64,000 nt of DNA from Pontibacter burrus. Lineage in GTDB: Bacteria > Bacteroidota > Bacteroidia > Cytophagales > Hymenobacteraceae. Positions 8,312-18,175 of this stretch are shown here, piece after piece (within the stretch, counting starts at the first letter, position 1; each line of letters starts with the position of its first letter). The notes under the pieces were generated by a model that saw only the letters and a list, made by a program, of their open reading frames with translations, did not search any database and was not told the origin of the DNA. The position numbers and the translations under genes are program-made. The DNA is taken from positions 80,246 through 144,245 of the forward strand of contig NZ_JAAGWD010000008.1 in the NCBI RefSeq assembly GCF_010686685.1, read 5' to 3'.

Positions 8312-9031
8312 ATGAACACCCTACCCATCAACTGGCTTACCGAAGGACTCATCGACTTTGAATATAAAAAGTACCTGCTACTGGCTTACCTGCAGGCAGC
8401 AAAAACCGAGTTTGGCCAACAACGCCTTTACCCGGTATTCTCCGACCTGATTATGCATTACCGCAACCTGAAGCAGGTTAAAGAGCACAAACAGCTGGTT
8501 TACGAGCAGTTTCCGCAGCGCATCAGCCGGGCCGACTTTGAAAAGCTGGAGCTGGTGTACCAGAAAATCGTGGAAGACGATGAAACCATGCAGCAGATCG
8601 AGGAGATCATTCAGTATGCCACGCCGCTGTTTACCCAAACCCTGGAAGAAGGCAAGGAACTATACGAGTTTGTGGAGAGTAATCTCGAGATAAGTCCGGT
8701 AGGCATTACGCCCATGTACCACGACGAAGGCTACCTGTTTTTAGATGCTTTTCCGGGCAAAGAGACGCAGGTGTACCTATACCGCATCACGGTTTTCCAG
8801 AACACTTACGAAAAGTACCGGGGCATTAATACCCAGCATGTGCAAACCGTGCGCCGCGGCCTGGCCCTTACCCACGAAAACCTGAAAGTGCAGCTACTGA
8901 AAGAGCATAAAGAGCTGCCCAATCCTGCTACATTTGTAGTGGTCTCTAAAGTACCGGTGCCGCTGGAGCATAGTTTACTGCCTATTGCCAAGCGGTCGCT
9001 GGTAAAATATGTAGCAAAACTGAGCGCTTGA
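8312..9031 (+). CDS. Conserved hypothetical protein (239 aa)
   Basis: I do not recognise a named domain. The protein starts MNTLPINWLTEGLIDFEYKK, is soluble, rich in aromatic and charged residues, and has no signal peptide or membrane helix. The middle (DETMQQIEEIIQYATPLF) is helical; the C-terminal half looks like alternating strands (GYLFLDAFPGKETQVYLYRI). An in-frame TTG nine bases earlier is possible, but I chose the ATG at 8312. It ends tail-to-tail with the OsmC gene: the sequence TGACTATAG supplies this gene's TGA and the neighbour's TAG. Confidence 0.75.
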   Translation: MNTLPINWLTEGLIDFEYKKYLLLAYLQAAKTEFGQQRLYPVFSDLIMHYRNLKQVKEHKQLVYEQFPQRISRADFEKLELVYQKIVEDDETMQQIEEIIQYATPLFTQTLEEGKELYEFVESNLEISPVGITPMYHDEGYLFLDAFPGKETQVYLYRITVFQNTYEKYRGINTQHVQTVRRGLALTHENLKVQLLKEHKELPNPATFVVVSKVPVPLEHSLLPIAKRSLVKYVAKLSA

Positions 9032-9445
9032 CTATAGCAGCTCCAGTGTATAGTTTATGGTGGATGTTTTGTACAACACCATGGCTACAGAGCAGTATTT
9101 TTCCAGCGACAGTTCAATGGCACGGCGTACTTTGTCTTCGGGCAGGTTGCCGCCAAGCACAAAATGCAGGTTAATGTTACGGAACTCTGTATGTTCGTTA
9201 ACCGGTTCGCGGTCGGCTGTAACTTTAATATCAAAGGTGGTAGCTTCCAGGCGCTGCTTTTTCAGGATCATGATCACATCGATGGCGCTGCAACCACCTA
9301 AGCCCATCAGCAGCATCTCCATGGGGCGGGCGCCCATGTTGTGTCCGCCAATTTCAGGGTTTGCATCCATGTGCACAGCCACTCCCGAAGCTCCGGTTGC
9401 TGCAAAATGATAATCCTGATCCAGGCGAGTTAGGTTAATTTCCAT
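9032..9445 (-). CDS. OsmC family protein
   Basis: 137 residues of OsmC/Ohr fold. The two redox cysteines lie in GLGGCSAIDVIMIL and LEKYCSVAMVL. These proteins form dimers and reduce organic or fatty-acid hydroperoxides through a dithiol. The stop codon is the TAG of a CTATAG motif directly abutting the stop of the convergent gene. A second, more Ohr-like member lies at 55070-55486. Confidence 0.88.
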   Translation of the reverse strand: MEINLTRLDQDYHFAATGASGVAVHMDANPEIGGHNMGARPMEMLLMGLGGCSAIDVIMILKKQRLEATTFDIKVTADREPVNEHTEFRNINLHFVLGGNLPEDKVRRAIELSLEKYCSVAMVLYKTSTINYTLELL

Positions 9446-9825
9446 GTAGTATAATTTTACACGAAAGTATAAACTCTGCCCTTCCGGTCAAAATTCGTTG
9501 TCCGTTGTTCGTTAATCGCTGTTCGCAAACTCAACTTTATGTATTAAATAACAGGATACGCTGTCCTGTTTAACAATAGTTTTATAGCGGAATGGCCATA
9601 TCTTTTGTCGCTTCAGTTTAATAGCGATCAACAAGCACTGGACAACTATAAACGACACCAAAAACATCGACCAAAATCTTATCGGTTTCTTATGCCTATT
9701 TATATAGAAATGCGGTGTATTGGTATATTCTGTTTTAGCAGTCCGAAATTGCGTTGTTTCTTTGTATTGCGAGATTATGGTAACTCGTGTGGAAGGAATG
9801 AAAAGAAGTCTTCTTTAAAAGAACT
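9446..9825. other. Intergenic region between osmC-like and TonB receptor genes
   Basis: About 380 bp upstream of the receptor gene. It contains a short GTTCGTTGT-type repeated stretch (9491-9525). An open frame at 9605-9829 has a composition and sequence that do not look like protein, and I do not call it a gene. It probably holds the receptor promoter, but I see no box good enough to name. Confidence 0.5.
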
Positions 9826-12357
9826 ATGAAGAAACATGTATTTCTATTAGCCCTCGGCCTTACGTCGATGGGCGCATTTGCGCAAGGTCAGCAGGCTACG
9901 CCTCAGGCCCGTCCGGCGCAGCAACAGTCAGCAGGCGTACCAAGTGCTACAGTGGCGAAAGGCAATGCACGCATTAGTGGTGTGGTAGTTGATTCCGAAA
10001 CTAAAAACCCGGTAGAGTATGCTACTGTGGCGCTTATCAATGTAGCTACCGGCAAGCCAATTGATGGAACGATGGCCGACGACAAAGGCCGCTTCACAAT
10101 ACAGAAGGTTGGCGTAGGCAAGTATAAATTGCTGGTTTCATTTATTGGGTATCAGCAGAAAACCCTGAATGAGTTTACAGTTAAAGCTGATAACGAGGAC
10201 ATAAACCTGGGTACAGTTACCCTGGAATCTAATGCGCACCGCCTGAACGAAGTGGTAATTACCGGAGAGAAACCGCTGGTAGAAGAGAAAATAGACCGCA
10301 CCGTTTATAACGCTGAAAAAGATATCACAAACACTGGTGGCAACGCTGCCGATGTGTTACAGAAAGTGCCATCACTATCGCTGGATAATGATGGGAACGT
10401 GCAGCTGCGTGGTAGCTCTAACGTACGTGTTCTGATCAACAACAAACCTTCTGCTATTATGGCAGGTAATATTGCTGATGCACTTAAACAGATTCCGGCC
10501 GATCAGATCAAGTCTGTGGAGGTGATCACTTCGCCATCAGCTAAGTACGATGCCGAAGGTACTGCCGGTATCATAAACATTATCACAAAGAAAGATGGTG
10601 GCTTACAGGGTGTAACAGGTACTGTGGCCATGGGTGTGGGTACGCGTGGCAGCAATGCAAACGCAAGTCTGAATGTGCGCCGTGGTAAGTTGGGTATCAA
10701 TGGTACGTTTGGTGGTAACATGTTCTACAACAAAGGGGACATGTCAAACACTATGATCTTTTATGATGATAAGACCACACCATTTGATGAAGGGTCCTAT
10801 AGTTTCCAGAGTGGAAATACCAAAGTAAATGGTGCATTCATGAACGGCCAGCTTGGATTTGATTATGACATCAACCAGCGTAACAATATTTCTGGTGGTT
10901 TCCGATCCAATGGCGGTTTATTCAAAATGAGTAACGATCAGTCTGTTTACTCTAGAACCAGCATCAAAGAAGACGAATTTAACAACAAAATCCGAAATGA
11001 GAATCAACGTATAGGCACCGACTACAACCTTGACTTCACACATTATTTCAAGAAACCGCAACAGGAATTAGCTATTCTTTCGCTGTACTCTATTACGGAT
11101 GCTGAAAATGATGTGAATCAGGACTATTTTAACCAGGGGGAAGCACCTTACAAACTGATTCGCAACAACAATAATAACCTTAATAAAGAGCTTACCTTAC
11201 AGGTAGACTATACGCACCCGTTTGCTAATAAAACAGTACTTGAAATTGGGGCTAAGAATATTCTCCGTGATGTGGAAAGTAAGGCAACATATAACGAAAC
11301 GCCTGCACCTGTTCTGCCAAGACCAAACGACGATTTCTTCTATGAGCAGGATGTTTATGCAACTTACCTGACGTATGGCTTTACCCTCAAAAAAGCATTG
11401 AATGTAAAACTGGGAGGCCGTTACGAATTTACAGATGTAGCAGCAGACCTTGCCGGAATTGATAATGACTATACTACAGATTATGACAACTTTATCCCAA
11501 GTGTAGCATTGTCTTATACCTTCAAGAAGACACATACCCTGAAGGCTAACTTTACTCAGCGTATTCAGCGTCCGTCTATGTTCTACTTGAACCCGTACCT
11601 GCAGAAACAAACATCCAATACTTATGTACAGGGTAACCCGAAGATCGATGCAGAACTTACCGACTTGTTTGAATTAGGCTATAGCACTTACTTTAAAACT
11701 ACATCTATAAACGTGACGGCGTATATGCGCCAGACCGATAATGCGATTGAGACGGTTGCATCTCCTTATCAGAATGAAGATGGTGAGCCGGCAACTCTGC
11801 TTACGTTCCAGAACATTGCTAAAAACAAGACATACGGCGTTAGTTTATTTGGTAATACCAAGCCAACCAATAACTGGATGATAGGCGGTAGCTCAAATAT
11901 TTACTTCGTAGACCTGAATAGTAAGTACAACAGCAATAGTGGCTGGATGTATAATGTCAATGCTAACTCGTCTTACACCTTCGGTAAAGGCATAAGTGCA
12001 CAATTTAATGGTGGTTTTAACTCTGAGCGTATACAGTTACTGGGCAGATTTGCAGCTTTCTCTTATCACAGCTTAGCTATCAAGAAGGATCTTTTTGACA
12101 AGAAGGGCGGCATAAGCGTTGGATTAGACAATCCGTTCCGCAAAAGCATGAAGATGAAGAATGATGTAATTGCAACGCCGACACCTGTAAATCCTGCAAG
12201 CTACGAGCAACATGTGCGCATCAACAACTATAACCGCGGTGTGCGTGTCGCTTTCAACTATAGCTTTGGTAAAATGGAGCAGCAGCGTCCGCCTAAGCGT
12301 AAAAAGTCTATCCGTAACGACGATGCCAAGCAAGGCGACGGAAACGGAATGCAATAA
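9826..12357 (+). CDS. TonB-dependent receptor / outer-membrane beta-barrel protein with CarboxypepD_reg domain
   Basis: 843 residues. A signal peptide (KKHVFLLALGLTSMGAFAQ) is followed by a Q/P/A-rich linker and a carboxypeptidase-regulatory-like beta domain (about 48-125, ISGVVVDSETKNPVEYATV). Next comes a TonB plug (about 135-255, ADVLQKVPSLSLD, VRVLINNKPSAIM, IITKKDGG) and a long beta barrel. The barrel is of the Bacteroidota outer-membrane family 3 type. The C-terminus is unusually basic (RPPKRKKSIRNDDAKQ) and extends past the last barrel strand (RGVRVAFNYSFG). The substrate cannot be told; no SusD partner follows. Confidence 0.9.
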   Translation: MKKHVFLLALGLTSMGAFAQGQQATPQARPAQQQSAGVPSATVAKGNARISGVVVDSETKNPVEYATVALINVATGKPIDGTMADDKGRFTIQKVGVGKYKLLVSFIGYQQKTLNEFTVKADNEDINLGTVTLESNAHRLNEVVITGEKPLVEEKIDRTVYNAEKDITNTGGNAADVLQKVPSLSLDNDGNVQLRGSSNVRVLINNKPSAIMAGNIADALKQIPADQIKSVEVITSPSAKYDAEGTAGIINIITKKDGGLQGVTGTVAMGVGTRGSNANASLNVRRGKLGINGTFGGNMFYNKGDMSNTMIFYDDKTTPFDEGSYSFQSGNTKVNGAFMNGQLGFDYDINQRNNISGGFRSNGGLFKMSNDQSVYSRTSIKEDEFNNKIRNENQRIGTDYNLDFTHYFKKPQQELAILSLYSITDAENDVNQDYFNQGEAPYKLIRNNNNNLNKELTLQVDYTHPFANKTVLEIGAKNILRDVESKATYNETPAPVLPRPNDDFFYEQDVYATYLTYGFTLKKALNVKLGGRYEFTDVAADLAGIDNDYTTDYDNFIPSVALSYTFKKTHTLKANFTQRIQRPSMFYLNPYLQKQTSNTYVQGNPKIDAELTDLFELGYSTYFKTTSINVTAYMRQTDNAIETVASPYQNEDGEPATLLTFQNIAKNKTYGVSLFGNTKPTNNWMIGGSSNIYFVDLNSKYNSNSGWMYNVNANSSYTFGKGISAQFNGGFNSERIQLLGRFAAFSYHSLAIKKDLFDKKGGISVGLDNPFRKSMKMKNDVIATPTPVNPASYEQHVRINNYNRGVRVAFNYSFGKMEQQRPPKRKKSIRNDDAKQGDGNGMQ

Positions 12358-12381
12358 CAGAACATTACCACTCTCGGTATA

Positions 12382-12419
12382 AAACAAAAATCCCCGCCTG
12401 GTTCAGGCGGGGATTTTTG
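12382..12419. terminator. Bidirectional terminator between convergent genes
   Basis: A perfect GC-rich stem, AAAATCCCCGCCTG / CAGGCGGGGATTTTTG, with a four-base loop. It has T runs on both strands and can serve the TonB receptor gene and the convergent histidine kinase gene. Confidence 0.9.
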
Positions 12420-12467
12420 TTTGGCTTGCTGATTGAAAAAGCAACTATAAACTATAGCTCCTCCAGA

Positions 12468-14201
12468 CTATAGCCACTTGCGAAGTACTTCGGTCAGTTC
12501 TTTGCGGGTAAATGGTTTGCAGAGGTGATCGTTCATGCCGGAACTCAGGCTTTTAGCAATGTCATCTTTATAGGCATTTGCCGAAAAGGCAACTATAGGT
12601 TTCTCGTAACCCAAACGGCGTAGTTTTACAGTTGCTTCCAGGCCATCCATACCTGGCATCTGAATATCCATAAATATCAGGTCGAACGGTTTACCTATTG
12701 CCACTTGCAGGGCTTCTTCACCGCCCACAGCAGTTGTAACTATAGCTCCCATCTGTTCCAGCACGTCCTGTATCAGCAGCACATTTATCGGGTTATCATC
12801 TACTACCAGTATATCAGCTTTGTAAGGCATTTCAAAGGTTGTATCTTCTGCAGAATCCGGAGCCGGTATATCTGCATCCGGTACGAATGTTAGGGGCAGT
12901 GTAAACCAGAAAGTAGTGCCCTCCTGCCCTTCCTGCATGCTGATTACGCCCATTTCGCCATGCATCAGGGTTACCAGCCTTTTACAGATTGTAAGCCCCA
13001 GTCCAAATCCGCCATAACGGCGTGTAGTAGACTGATCAGATTGTGTGAAGGCGTCAAAAATATAGGCCTGTTTTTCGGGCGGTATGCCTATGCCTGTATC
13101 TGTAACGGTAAACCGCAGTGTAACTTGCCTTGTACTTTCATTTTGGTTATCAGCACTGCATCGTACCTGTATGCTACCTGTTTCAGTAAACTTAAGGGCG
13201 TTACTTACCAGGTTTACCAGTATCTGTATTGTTCGGGTAGGGTCTCCGACTACTACCTGCGGCACATCTGCTGCAAAACTATAGTCCATGGTTAGGCCCT
13301 TCTCGTTGGCCAGGTACCGGTAAGGCTCCAGGTGCGATGCCGTCGTGGCACGTATGTCGAACGGAATGGCTTCCAGCTCTACTTTATCCTGCTCAATACG
13401 GTGCAGGTTCAGGATGTCGTTCAGGAGGCGGGTAAGGGTGGAACCTGAGGTGCGAATCAGGCTAACGTATTGCTGTTGGGTCTGATTTAGCGGGGTATCG
13501 GCCAGCAGATCAGCAAAGCCTACGATGCCATTTAGTGGCGTGCGTATCTCGTGGCTCATGCTGGACAGAAAGAAACTTTTAGACTGGCTGGCAGCTTCTG
13601 CTTTCTCTTTGGCCTCCTGCAATTCGCGCTCTTTTAATTTCAGTTCAGTAATGTCTTTGGCAATAATCAGGATGCCATCGGTCTGATGATGCTTATCGAC
13701 TAAATAAGAAAAGGAACATGAGGCAGGAATCTGCCTGTCGGTTGCCTGTAATATAAACTCCCGGTTAGTGCATTTGCCCTGGTTTTCGAGTTCGAAGAAA
13801 ACTTCCAGTAGCTTCAGATTCTCAGTGTCGCTGAAAAGCACAGAAATGTGTTGCCCAACCAGTTCGGTTTCCGGCATTCCTATGGCTTCTTCAAGCGCCG
13901 CATTCACATTCCGGATGGTGTAATCAGTATTCAGTACAAGCAGCATATCTACCACACCCTGGTATATGCTCTGCATAAAGTCGCGGGAAACGGTTGAGTT
14001 TTTAAGCTCCTGCCCCAACATGGTAATCCCCTGTATCAGCGCATCCAGTTCATTCTCATTTTCCGACACGTCAAGGGTGTAATCATAGTTCCCGTTTGCC
14101 ATTTCGGCAATCAGGGTCATGATGTCGTCTAATCTTTTATTAAGTGCTTCCACGTGGTGTTGGTTTGAGAACGGTATACAAATAACGCTACTAATAGGCA
14201 A
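12468..14201 (-). CDS. Hybrid sensor histidine kinase (PAS - HisKA - HATPase - receiver)
   Basis: About 577 residues. Order: an N-terminal HAMP-like segment, a PAS domain (about 95-205, [19 protein letters not shown]), and HisKA with phospho-acceptor His217 ([12 protein letters not shown]). Then comes the ATPase with its N box ([13 protein letters not shown]) and G boxes ([23 protein letters not shown]). A receiver domain ends the protein, with Asp512 in [11 protein letters not shown]. There are no transmembrane helices, so it is cytoplasmic. The start is uncertain: a TTG at 14201 gives the full length, while the ATG at 14120 would keep all domains but shorten the HAMP-like part. It stops at the TAG of a CTATAG motif. 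No cognate regulator gene adjoins. Confidence 0.88.
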   Translation of the reverse strand: MPISSVICIPFSNQHHVEALNKRLDDIMTLIAEMANGNYDYTLDVSENENELDALIQGITMLGQELKNSTVSRDFMQSIYQGVVDMLLVLNTDYTIRNVNAALEEAIGMPETELVGQHISVLFSDTENLKLLEVFFELENQGKCTNREFILQATDRQIPASCSFSYLVDKHHQTDGILIIAKDITELKLKERELQEAKEKAEAASQSKSFFLSSMSHEIRTPLNGIVGFADLLADTPLNQTQQQYVSLIRTSGSTLTRLLNDILNLHRIEQDKVELEAIPFDIRATTASHLEPYRYLANEKGLTMDYSFAADVPQVVVGDPTRTIQILVNLVSNALKFTETGSIQVRCSADNQNESTRQVTLRFTVTDTGIGIPPEKQAYIFDAFTQSDQSTTRRYGGFGLGLTICKRLVTLMHGEMGVISMQEGQEGTTFWFTLPLTFVPDADIPAPDSAEDTTFEMPYKADILVVDDNPINVLLIQDVLEQMGAIVTTAVGGEEALQVAIGKPFDLIFMDIQMPGMDGLEATVKLRRLGYEKPIVAFSANAYKDDIAKSLSSGMNDHLCKPFTRKELTEVLRKWL

Positions 14202-14334
14202 ACCCGGAAATTCCCTGAATAATTTAATTTTAAAAAAATCGGATGGGGCTTTTCTTAATTCTCTATATATCAGAGTATTGTTAACAAACTATAGCACCTT
14301 GAGCGTATAATATCATTTCAGGCACATGCAGATT

Positions 14335-14366
14335 TTGATGTGAATCATTTAATTTTAGTATACTTG
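14335..14366 (+). promoter_or_regulatory. Putative promoter (TTG-N21-TATACTTG)
   Basis: TTG at 14335-14337 and TATACTTG at 14359-14366, close to the Bacteroidota consensus. It places a transcription start at about 14372, inside the hairpin that begins at 14371. Confidence 0.4.
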
Positions 14367-14370
14367 TTTA

Positions 14371-14389
14371 TGCCAGCCTAATGCTGGCA
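14371..14389 (+). promoter_or_regulatory. Small perfect hairpin in the leader of the 14453 gene
   Basis: TGCCAGC-CTAAT-GCTGGCA, a 7-bp perfect stem just downstream of the predicted promoter. It covers a possible ATG at 14381, which makes that start unlikely. It could be a 5'-UTR structure or a protein-binding palindrome. Confidence 0.4.
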
Positions 14390-14452
14390 TCAGATTCATT
14401 TATTAATCATACTGTTTTGAACTCTAATCAGAACATAAAGGAAACGCCTTAT

Positions 14453-14806
14453 ATGAAGATGTTCATCCAAGATGGCATTCTTCATGTTTATTATAAAACG
14501 CTTGAAAACTTTGACCAGGAAGTAGCTGAAATTTGTGTGAATGACCGAAAGGAATTCACCAACCATCAGTCTTACCCTTGCCTGGTTGATGTTGTGCAGA
14601 TCAAACACCTCACAAAAGAAGCCCGCGACTTTTTAGCTGTGTATGGTAGTGAAGGAATTACTGCAAATGCCATTATTGTGCATTCGGCAGTGCTTAAAAT
14701 GATGGCTAATTTTTACATAAACGTAAACAAGCCGCTAACCCCTACCCGCATGTTCACTGAAGAACAACCCGCGGTGGAATGGCTGAAAAAGTATAGAAAA
14801 GGTTAG
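14453..14806 (+). CDS. Small SpoIIAA/STAS-like hypothetical protein
   Basis: 118 residues from the chosen ATG (14453, MKMFIQDGILHVYYKTLENF). An upstream in-frame ATG at 14381 lies within a hairpin and adds residues that look non-coding. The pattern of a short beta hairpin, then a helix (EVAEICVNDRKEFTN), then CLVDVVQIKHLTKEARDFLAV and a second helix resembles the SpoIIAA/STAS-like alpha/beta fold found in many small Bacteroidota proteins. That is a resemblance only. No partner gene is adjacent. Confidence 0.65.
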   Translation: MKMFIQDGILHVYYKTLENFDQEVAEICVNDRKEFTNHQSYPCLVDVVQIKHLTKEARDFLAVYGSEGITANAIIVHSAVLKMMANFYINVNKPLTPTRMFTEEQPAVEWLKKYRKG

Positions 14807-15038
14807 TCATCCCAACTATAGCTGCAGCCCGCTTTTCTACTGAAAAGCTATAAATGGAATTCAGAAGTTATCGATGCTGAAGTTTCGCTCCTATACTATC
14901 GTTAGGGGTTTAAACTGTTTATAGTTTGCTCTGATCGCTGACTTACGATCTGCAGTTTTGTCCAGGTAAAGCACTGTTTTGTCCGTTGTGCTTTAAGCTT
15001 ATAAAGCTGATTTTTGTTTGCACAAATGCACAACCGCC

Positions 15039-16007
15039 ATGCACATCATTATCCCCGACGATTACCAGAACGTTGTCCGTTCGCTGTCCTGTTTTCAGTT
15101 GCTGGAAGGCCACCAGGTTACAGTTTATAACGATACCGTTAAGGATATACCAACCCTGGTTTCGCGCTTTAAAGAGGCCGATGTGCTGGTACTTACGCGC
15201 GAGCGCACTGCCATAATTGAAGAACTGGTCTCACAACTGCCCAACCTAAAGCTCGTTAGCCAGACTGGTAAAATATCCAACCACCTGGACTTGCAGGCCT
15301 GCACCAACTATAGCATTGCCGTAGCCGAAGGCATTGGCTCGCCGGTTGCGCCTGCCGAACTAACCTGGCTGCTGATCATGAACGCACTCCGGCAAGTACC
15401 GCAGGCGATAGCAGCCATGAAAGAAGGCAGATGGCAAACCAACATTGGCAGTACAGTAAACGGAAAACTGATCGGGATCTGGGGCTATGGAAAAATCGGG
15501 AAACTGATAGCTGGTTATGCGAAAGCCTTCGGGGCAAAAGTTATCGTGTGGGGCAGCGAAAACTCCAGAGCACAGGCCGTGCAGGACGGGTATCTGGCAG
15601 CTGAAAGCAAAGCAGCCTTTTTTGCGCAGGCGGATATGGTAACCCTGCATCTGCGTCTGACGGAAAGCACCAAAGCTATAGTTACGGCTGCAGATCTAAG
15701 TTTAATGAAACCAGATGCAGTGCTGGTCAACACAAGCCGAGCCGAGTTGATTGAAGAAGGTGCGCTGCTGCACGCCCTGAAGCAAGGCAGACCCGGCTTT
15801 GCGGCACTGGATGTGTATGAAACTGAACCGATCTTCGACAAAAATTACCCGCTGCTACAACTGCCCAATGTGATCTGTACGCCGCACCTGGGCTACGTGG
15901 AGCAGAACAGTTACGAACTATACTTCCGGAAAGCGTTTGAGAATGTGGTGGCTTTTGCCAACGGCACACCCACAAACATTGCCAACTCCGAAGTGCTGGA
16001 GGGTTAA
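15039..16007 (+). CDS. D-2-hydroxyacid dehydrogenase family protein
   Basis: 322 residues from the ATG at 15039 (MHIIIPDDYQNVV); an in-frame TTG lies 21 bp upstream. The NAD-binding Rossmann motif is IGIWGYGKIGKLIAGYAKAF. The catalytic residues of the family are in place: Arg in LVNTSRAELIEEG, Glu in LDVYETEPIFD, and His in CTPHLGYVEQN. It reduces 2-keto acids or oxidises D-2-hydroxy acids. It is of the SerA-like type but lacks the ACT domain, so the substrate is not predictable. Confidence 0.88.
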   Translation: MHIIIPDDYQNVVRSLSCFQLLEGHQVTVYNDTVKDIPTLVSRFKEADVLVLTRERTAIIEELVSQLPNLKLVSQTGKISNHLDLQACTNYSIAVAEGIGSPVAPAELTWLLIMNALRQVPQAIAAMKEGRWQTNIGSTVNGKLIGIWGYGKIGKLIAGYAKAFGAKVIVWGSENSRAQAVQDGYLAAESKAAFFAQADMVTLHLRLTESTKAIVTAADLSLMKPDAVLVNTSRAELIEEGALLHALKQGRPGFAALDVYETEPIFDKNYPLLQLPNVICTPHLGYVEQNSYELYFRKAFENVVAFANGTPTNIANSEVLEG

Positions 16008-16102
16008 AACCAAACTATAGCCTGTGCTCAGCAACGCCAACAAACTATAGATTTAACGATAGCTTCTTTATCTTTATCACTTCCGCGACAACACATAAAA
16101 CT

Positions 16103-17005
16103 ATGGCAAAGGCAAGCATTCCCATTCCTGTTTTCACCGAAGCAGAGAGCTTTACCAAAAGCAAGTTCCGCGATTTTTACATTGCGTCGTACCAGGATGC
16201 GCCCGATGCAGGACTTCGACGTGTAGCGCCCCACCGCCATACCTATTATGAGATCATCTGGATAACCGAAGGAAGCGGCTTGCATACCATCGATTTTCAG
16301 CCATATGAATTTAAAGGGCCTTGCCTGTTTTTGCTGCAGCCCAGCCACATTCACCAGATCCGGAAAGATGGTCCTACTAAAGGCTTTGTGCTCAAGTTCA
16401 ATGAGTCGGTGTTTGCCGTGGAAGCGGGTGCCGAGAACCTGCTGTTGAAGTATGGCATTTTCGATAACATAAACGTGCAACCCGTACTGCACCTGGATGC
16501 TACCGCGGTAGCCCTGCTCGACGACCTGATGAAGAAAATGCTTCAGGAGTACAAACAGCCAACCGACCTGTCAGAAGTGATCATTGCCTCTTACCTGAAG
16601 ATTTTTTTGCTGCAGGTGTATAAGCTGAAGGACGTACACACGCAAACGATAGCACAACCTGCCCCCGAGCCGCGCTACCTAACCTACCGAACTTTTAAGC
16701 AGCTGTTAGAAGAACGCTACCAGCAACAACACGCCGTACAGGACTATGCCGATGCCCTTTCGCTGTCACCCCGCACCCTGAACGAGATCACCCATAAATA
16801 TGCCGGCAAAAACGTAAGCCAACTGATAAAGGAACGACTGATGCTGGAGGCAAAGCGCCTGCTGCACCACGGCCAGTTATCGGTAAAAGAAATAGCGGCA
16901 CAGCTGGGTTTTGAAGATGCCGCCTACTTCACCCGCTTCTTCACGAAAAACAGCGGCGCTTCTCCCCTGGCCTTCCGGAGCAAAGAGCTGGAACCTGTTA
17001 GCTAA
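16103..17005 (+). CDS. AraC family transcriptional regulator
   Basis: 300 residues. An N-terminal cupin-like sensing domain (APHRHTYYEIIWITEGSG) is followed by a C-terminal AraC-type double helix-turn-helix (about 195-295). The recognition region is HGQLSVKEIAAQLGFEDAAYFTRFFTKNSGASPLAFR. It stands 95 bp after the dehydrogenase gene and 100 bp before an MBL-fold gene on the same strand, so it may control either. This is inference from position only. Confidence 0.9.
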   Translation: MAKASIPIPVFTEAESFTKSKFRDFYIASYQDAPDAGLRRVAPHRHTYYEIIWITEGSGLHTIDFQPYEFKGPCLFLLQPSHIHQIRKDGPTKGFVLKFNESVFAVEAGAENLLLKYGIFDNINVQPVLHLDATAVALLDDLMKKMLQEYKQPTDLSEVIIASYLKIFLLQVYKLKDVHTQTIAQPAPEPRYLTYRTFKQLLEERYQQQHAVQDYADALSLSPRTLNEITHKYAGKNVSQLIKERLMLEAKRLLHHGQLSVKEIAAQLGFEDAAYFTRFFTKNSGASPLAFRSKELEPVS

Positions 17006-17108
17006 GTTCCTGATTGTGCAGAACAAGCGGGGCTTTGTCCATTGAAGGCGGCCGCTTAACTATAGACATTTGTGCTGTTAAACAATGTGTTATCTCGTAA
17101 AACAGCAT

Positions 17109-18038
17109 ATGATGAATCGTAAATCATTTCTGAAAAACTCGCTGCTGGGCTCTTCGCTTTTACTCCTGCCCGGCCCTGCACACCACTTCTTTTCAGGTAG
17201 TAGTGCTAAGCCTGTAAAACTCACTGTCCGAGATCCGCAACAGAAGAACATCTGTGCCACCTGCGGCACCCGCTACGCCACTTCCAAAACAGCTACCGAC
17301 ACCTGCCCTATCTGCACCGACGAGCGCCAGTATGTAGGCGACGGCGGCCAGACCTGGACCAGCTACAATAACTTAGCAAAAGGCCACAGCATAAAAATTG
17401 CAAAGTTACAGGAGAACCTGTATGAGCTGAAGATCACACCCGATTTTGCCATCGGACAGAAAGCCCACCTGGTAGTATCCAAAAGCGGCAACGTGTTGTG
17501 GGACTGCATTCCTTACCTCGATGAGCAAACTATAACCTACATCAAGGCGCTGGGTGGCATAAAAGCCATTGCCATTTCGCATCCTCACTACTATAGTTTA
17601 ATGGCCGAATGGGCCGCCGCCTTTAACTGCCCCCTTTACCTGCACCAACTTGACAAACAATGGATACAGGACAAAAGCAAGCACCTACAACTATGGGAAG
17701 GCAACGAACTACAACTATGGGATGGAATGAAAGTGGTGCACACAGGCGGACATTTTGATGGAAGTACCGTTATGTACCTGCCCCACCACGGCGAAGGCAC
17801 CCTGCTCACCGGCGATACCCTGTACGTTGCCCGCGACCGCCGGCATGTATCGATGATGTATAGTTACCCCAACCTGGTGCCGCTACCCCAAAAAGCTATC
17901 AAACAGATTAGCAGCCGTATAGAACCACTGACGTTCGATACCATCCACGGCGCTTTCGACGGGCAACTGATACAGACTGGGGCAAAAGAGGCATTCAGAA
18001 GATCGGTGGAGCGCTACCTGAGAATTTTTGAGGGATAA
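17109..18038 (+). CDS. MBL-fold metallo-hydrolase-like protein with N-terminal zinc ribbon
   Basis: About 309 residues. The start is the double ATG at 17109/17112 (MNRKSFLKNSLLGSSLLLLPG), which looks like an export signal with a Tat/lipid-type hydrophobic core. A rubredoxin-like zinc knuckle (ICATCGTRY ... CPICTDER) comes next, then a metallo-beta-lactamase fold. The usual HxHxDH metal motif is replaced by ISHPHYYSLM, while HTGGHFDGS and LLTGDTLYV keep later ligands. Metal binding and chemistry may therefore differ from classical MBL enzymes. Confidence 0.8.
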   Translation: MMNRKSFLKNSLLGSSLLLLPGPAHHFFSGSSAKPVKLTVRDPQQKNICATCGTRYATSKTATDTCPICTDERQYVGDGGQTWTSYNNLAKGHSIKIAKLQENLYELKITPDFAIGQKAHLVVSKSGNVLWDCIPYLDEQTITYIKALGGIKAIAISHPHYYSLMAEWAAAFNCPLYLHQLDKQWIQDKSKHLQLWEGNELQLWDGMKVVHTGGHFDGSTVMYLPHHGEGTLLTGDTLYVARDRRHVSMMYSYPNLVPLPQKAIKQISSRIEPLTFDTIHGAFDGQLIQTGAKEAFRRSVERYLRIFEG

Positions 18039-18175
18039 GTTTTAATACCGCAAGTTTAGTGATAGCATAACTTGTGGTTTTGCATGGCAGCCATTTTGTA
18101 GCTGGCTTTGCTTTGGAAAAGCAAAGAAAACTATAGCCACAACTATAGAAAAGTACCTAAGCTATAGTTCCAAGC

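Noticed and set aside
9605..9829. Open frame upstream of the TonB receptor
   Set aside because: Composition and sequence are not protein-like, there is no homology I can recall, and it lies in a promoter region and overlaps the receptor start.
16028..16492. Minus-strand open frame across the start of the AraC gene
   Set aside because: A shadow of the AraC coding sequence. It has no domain and an implausible composition.
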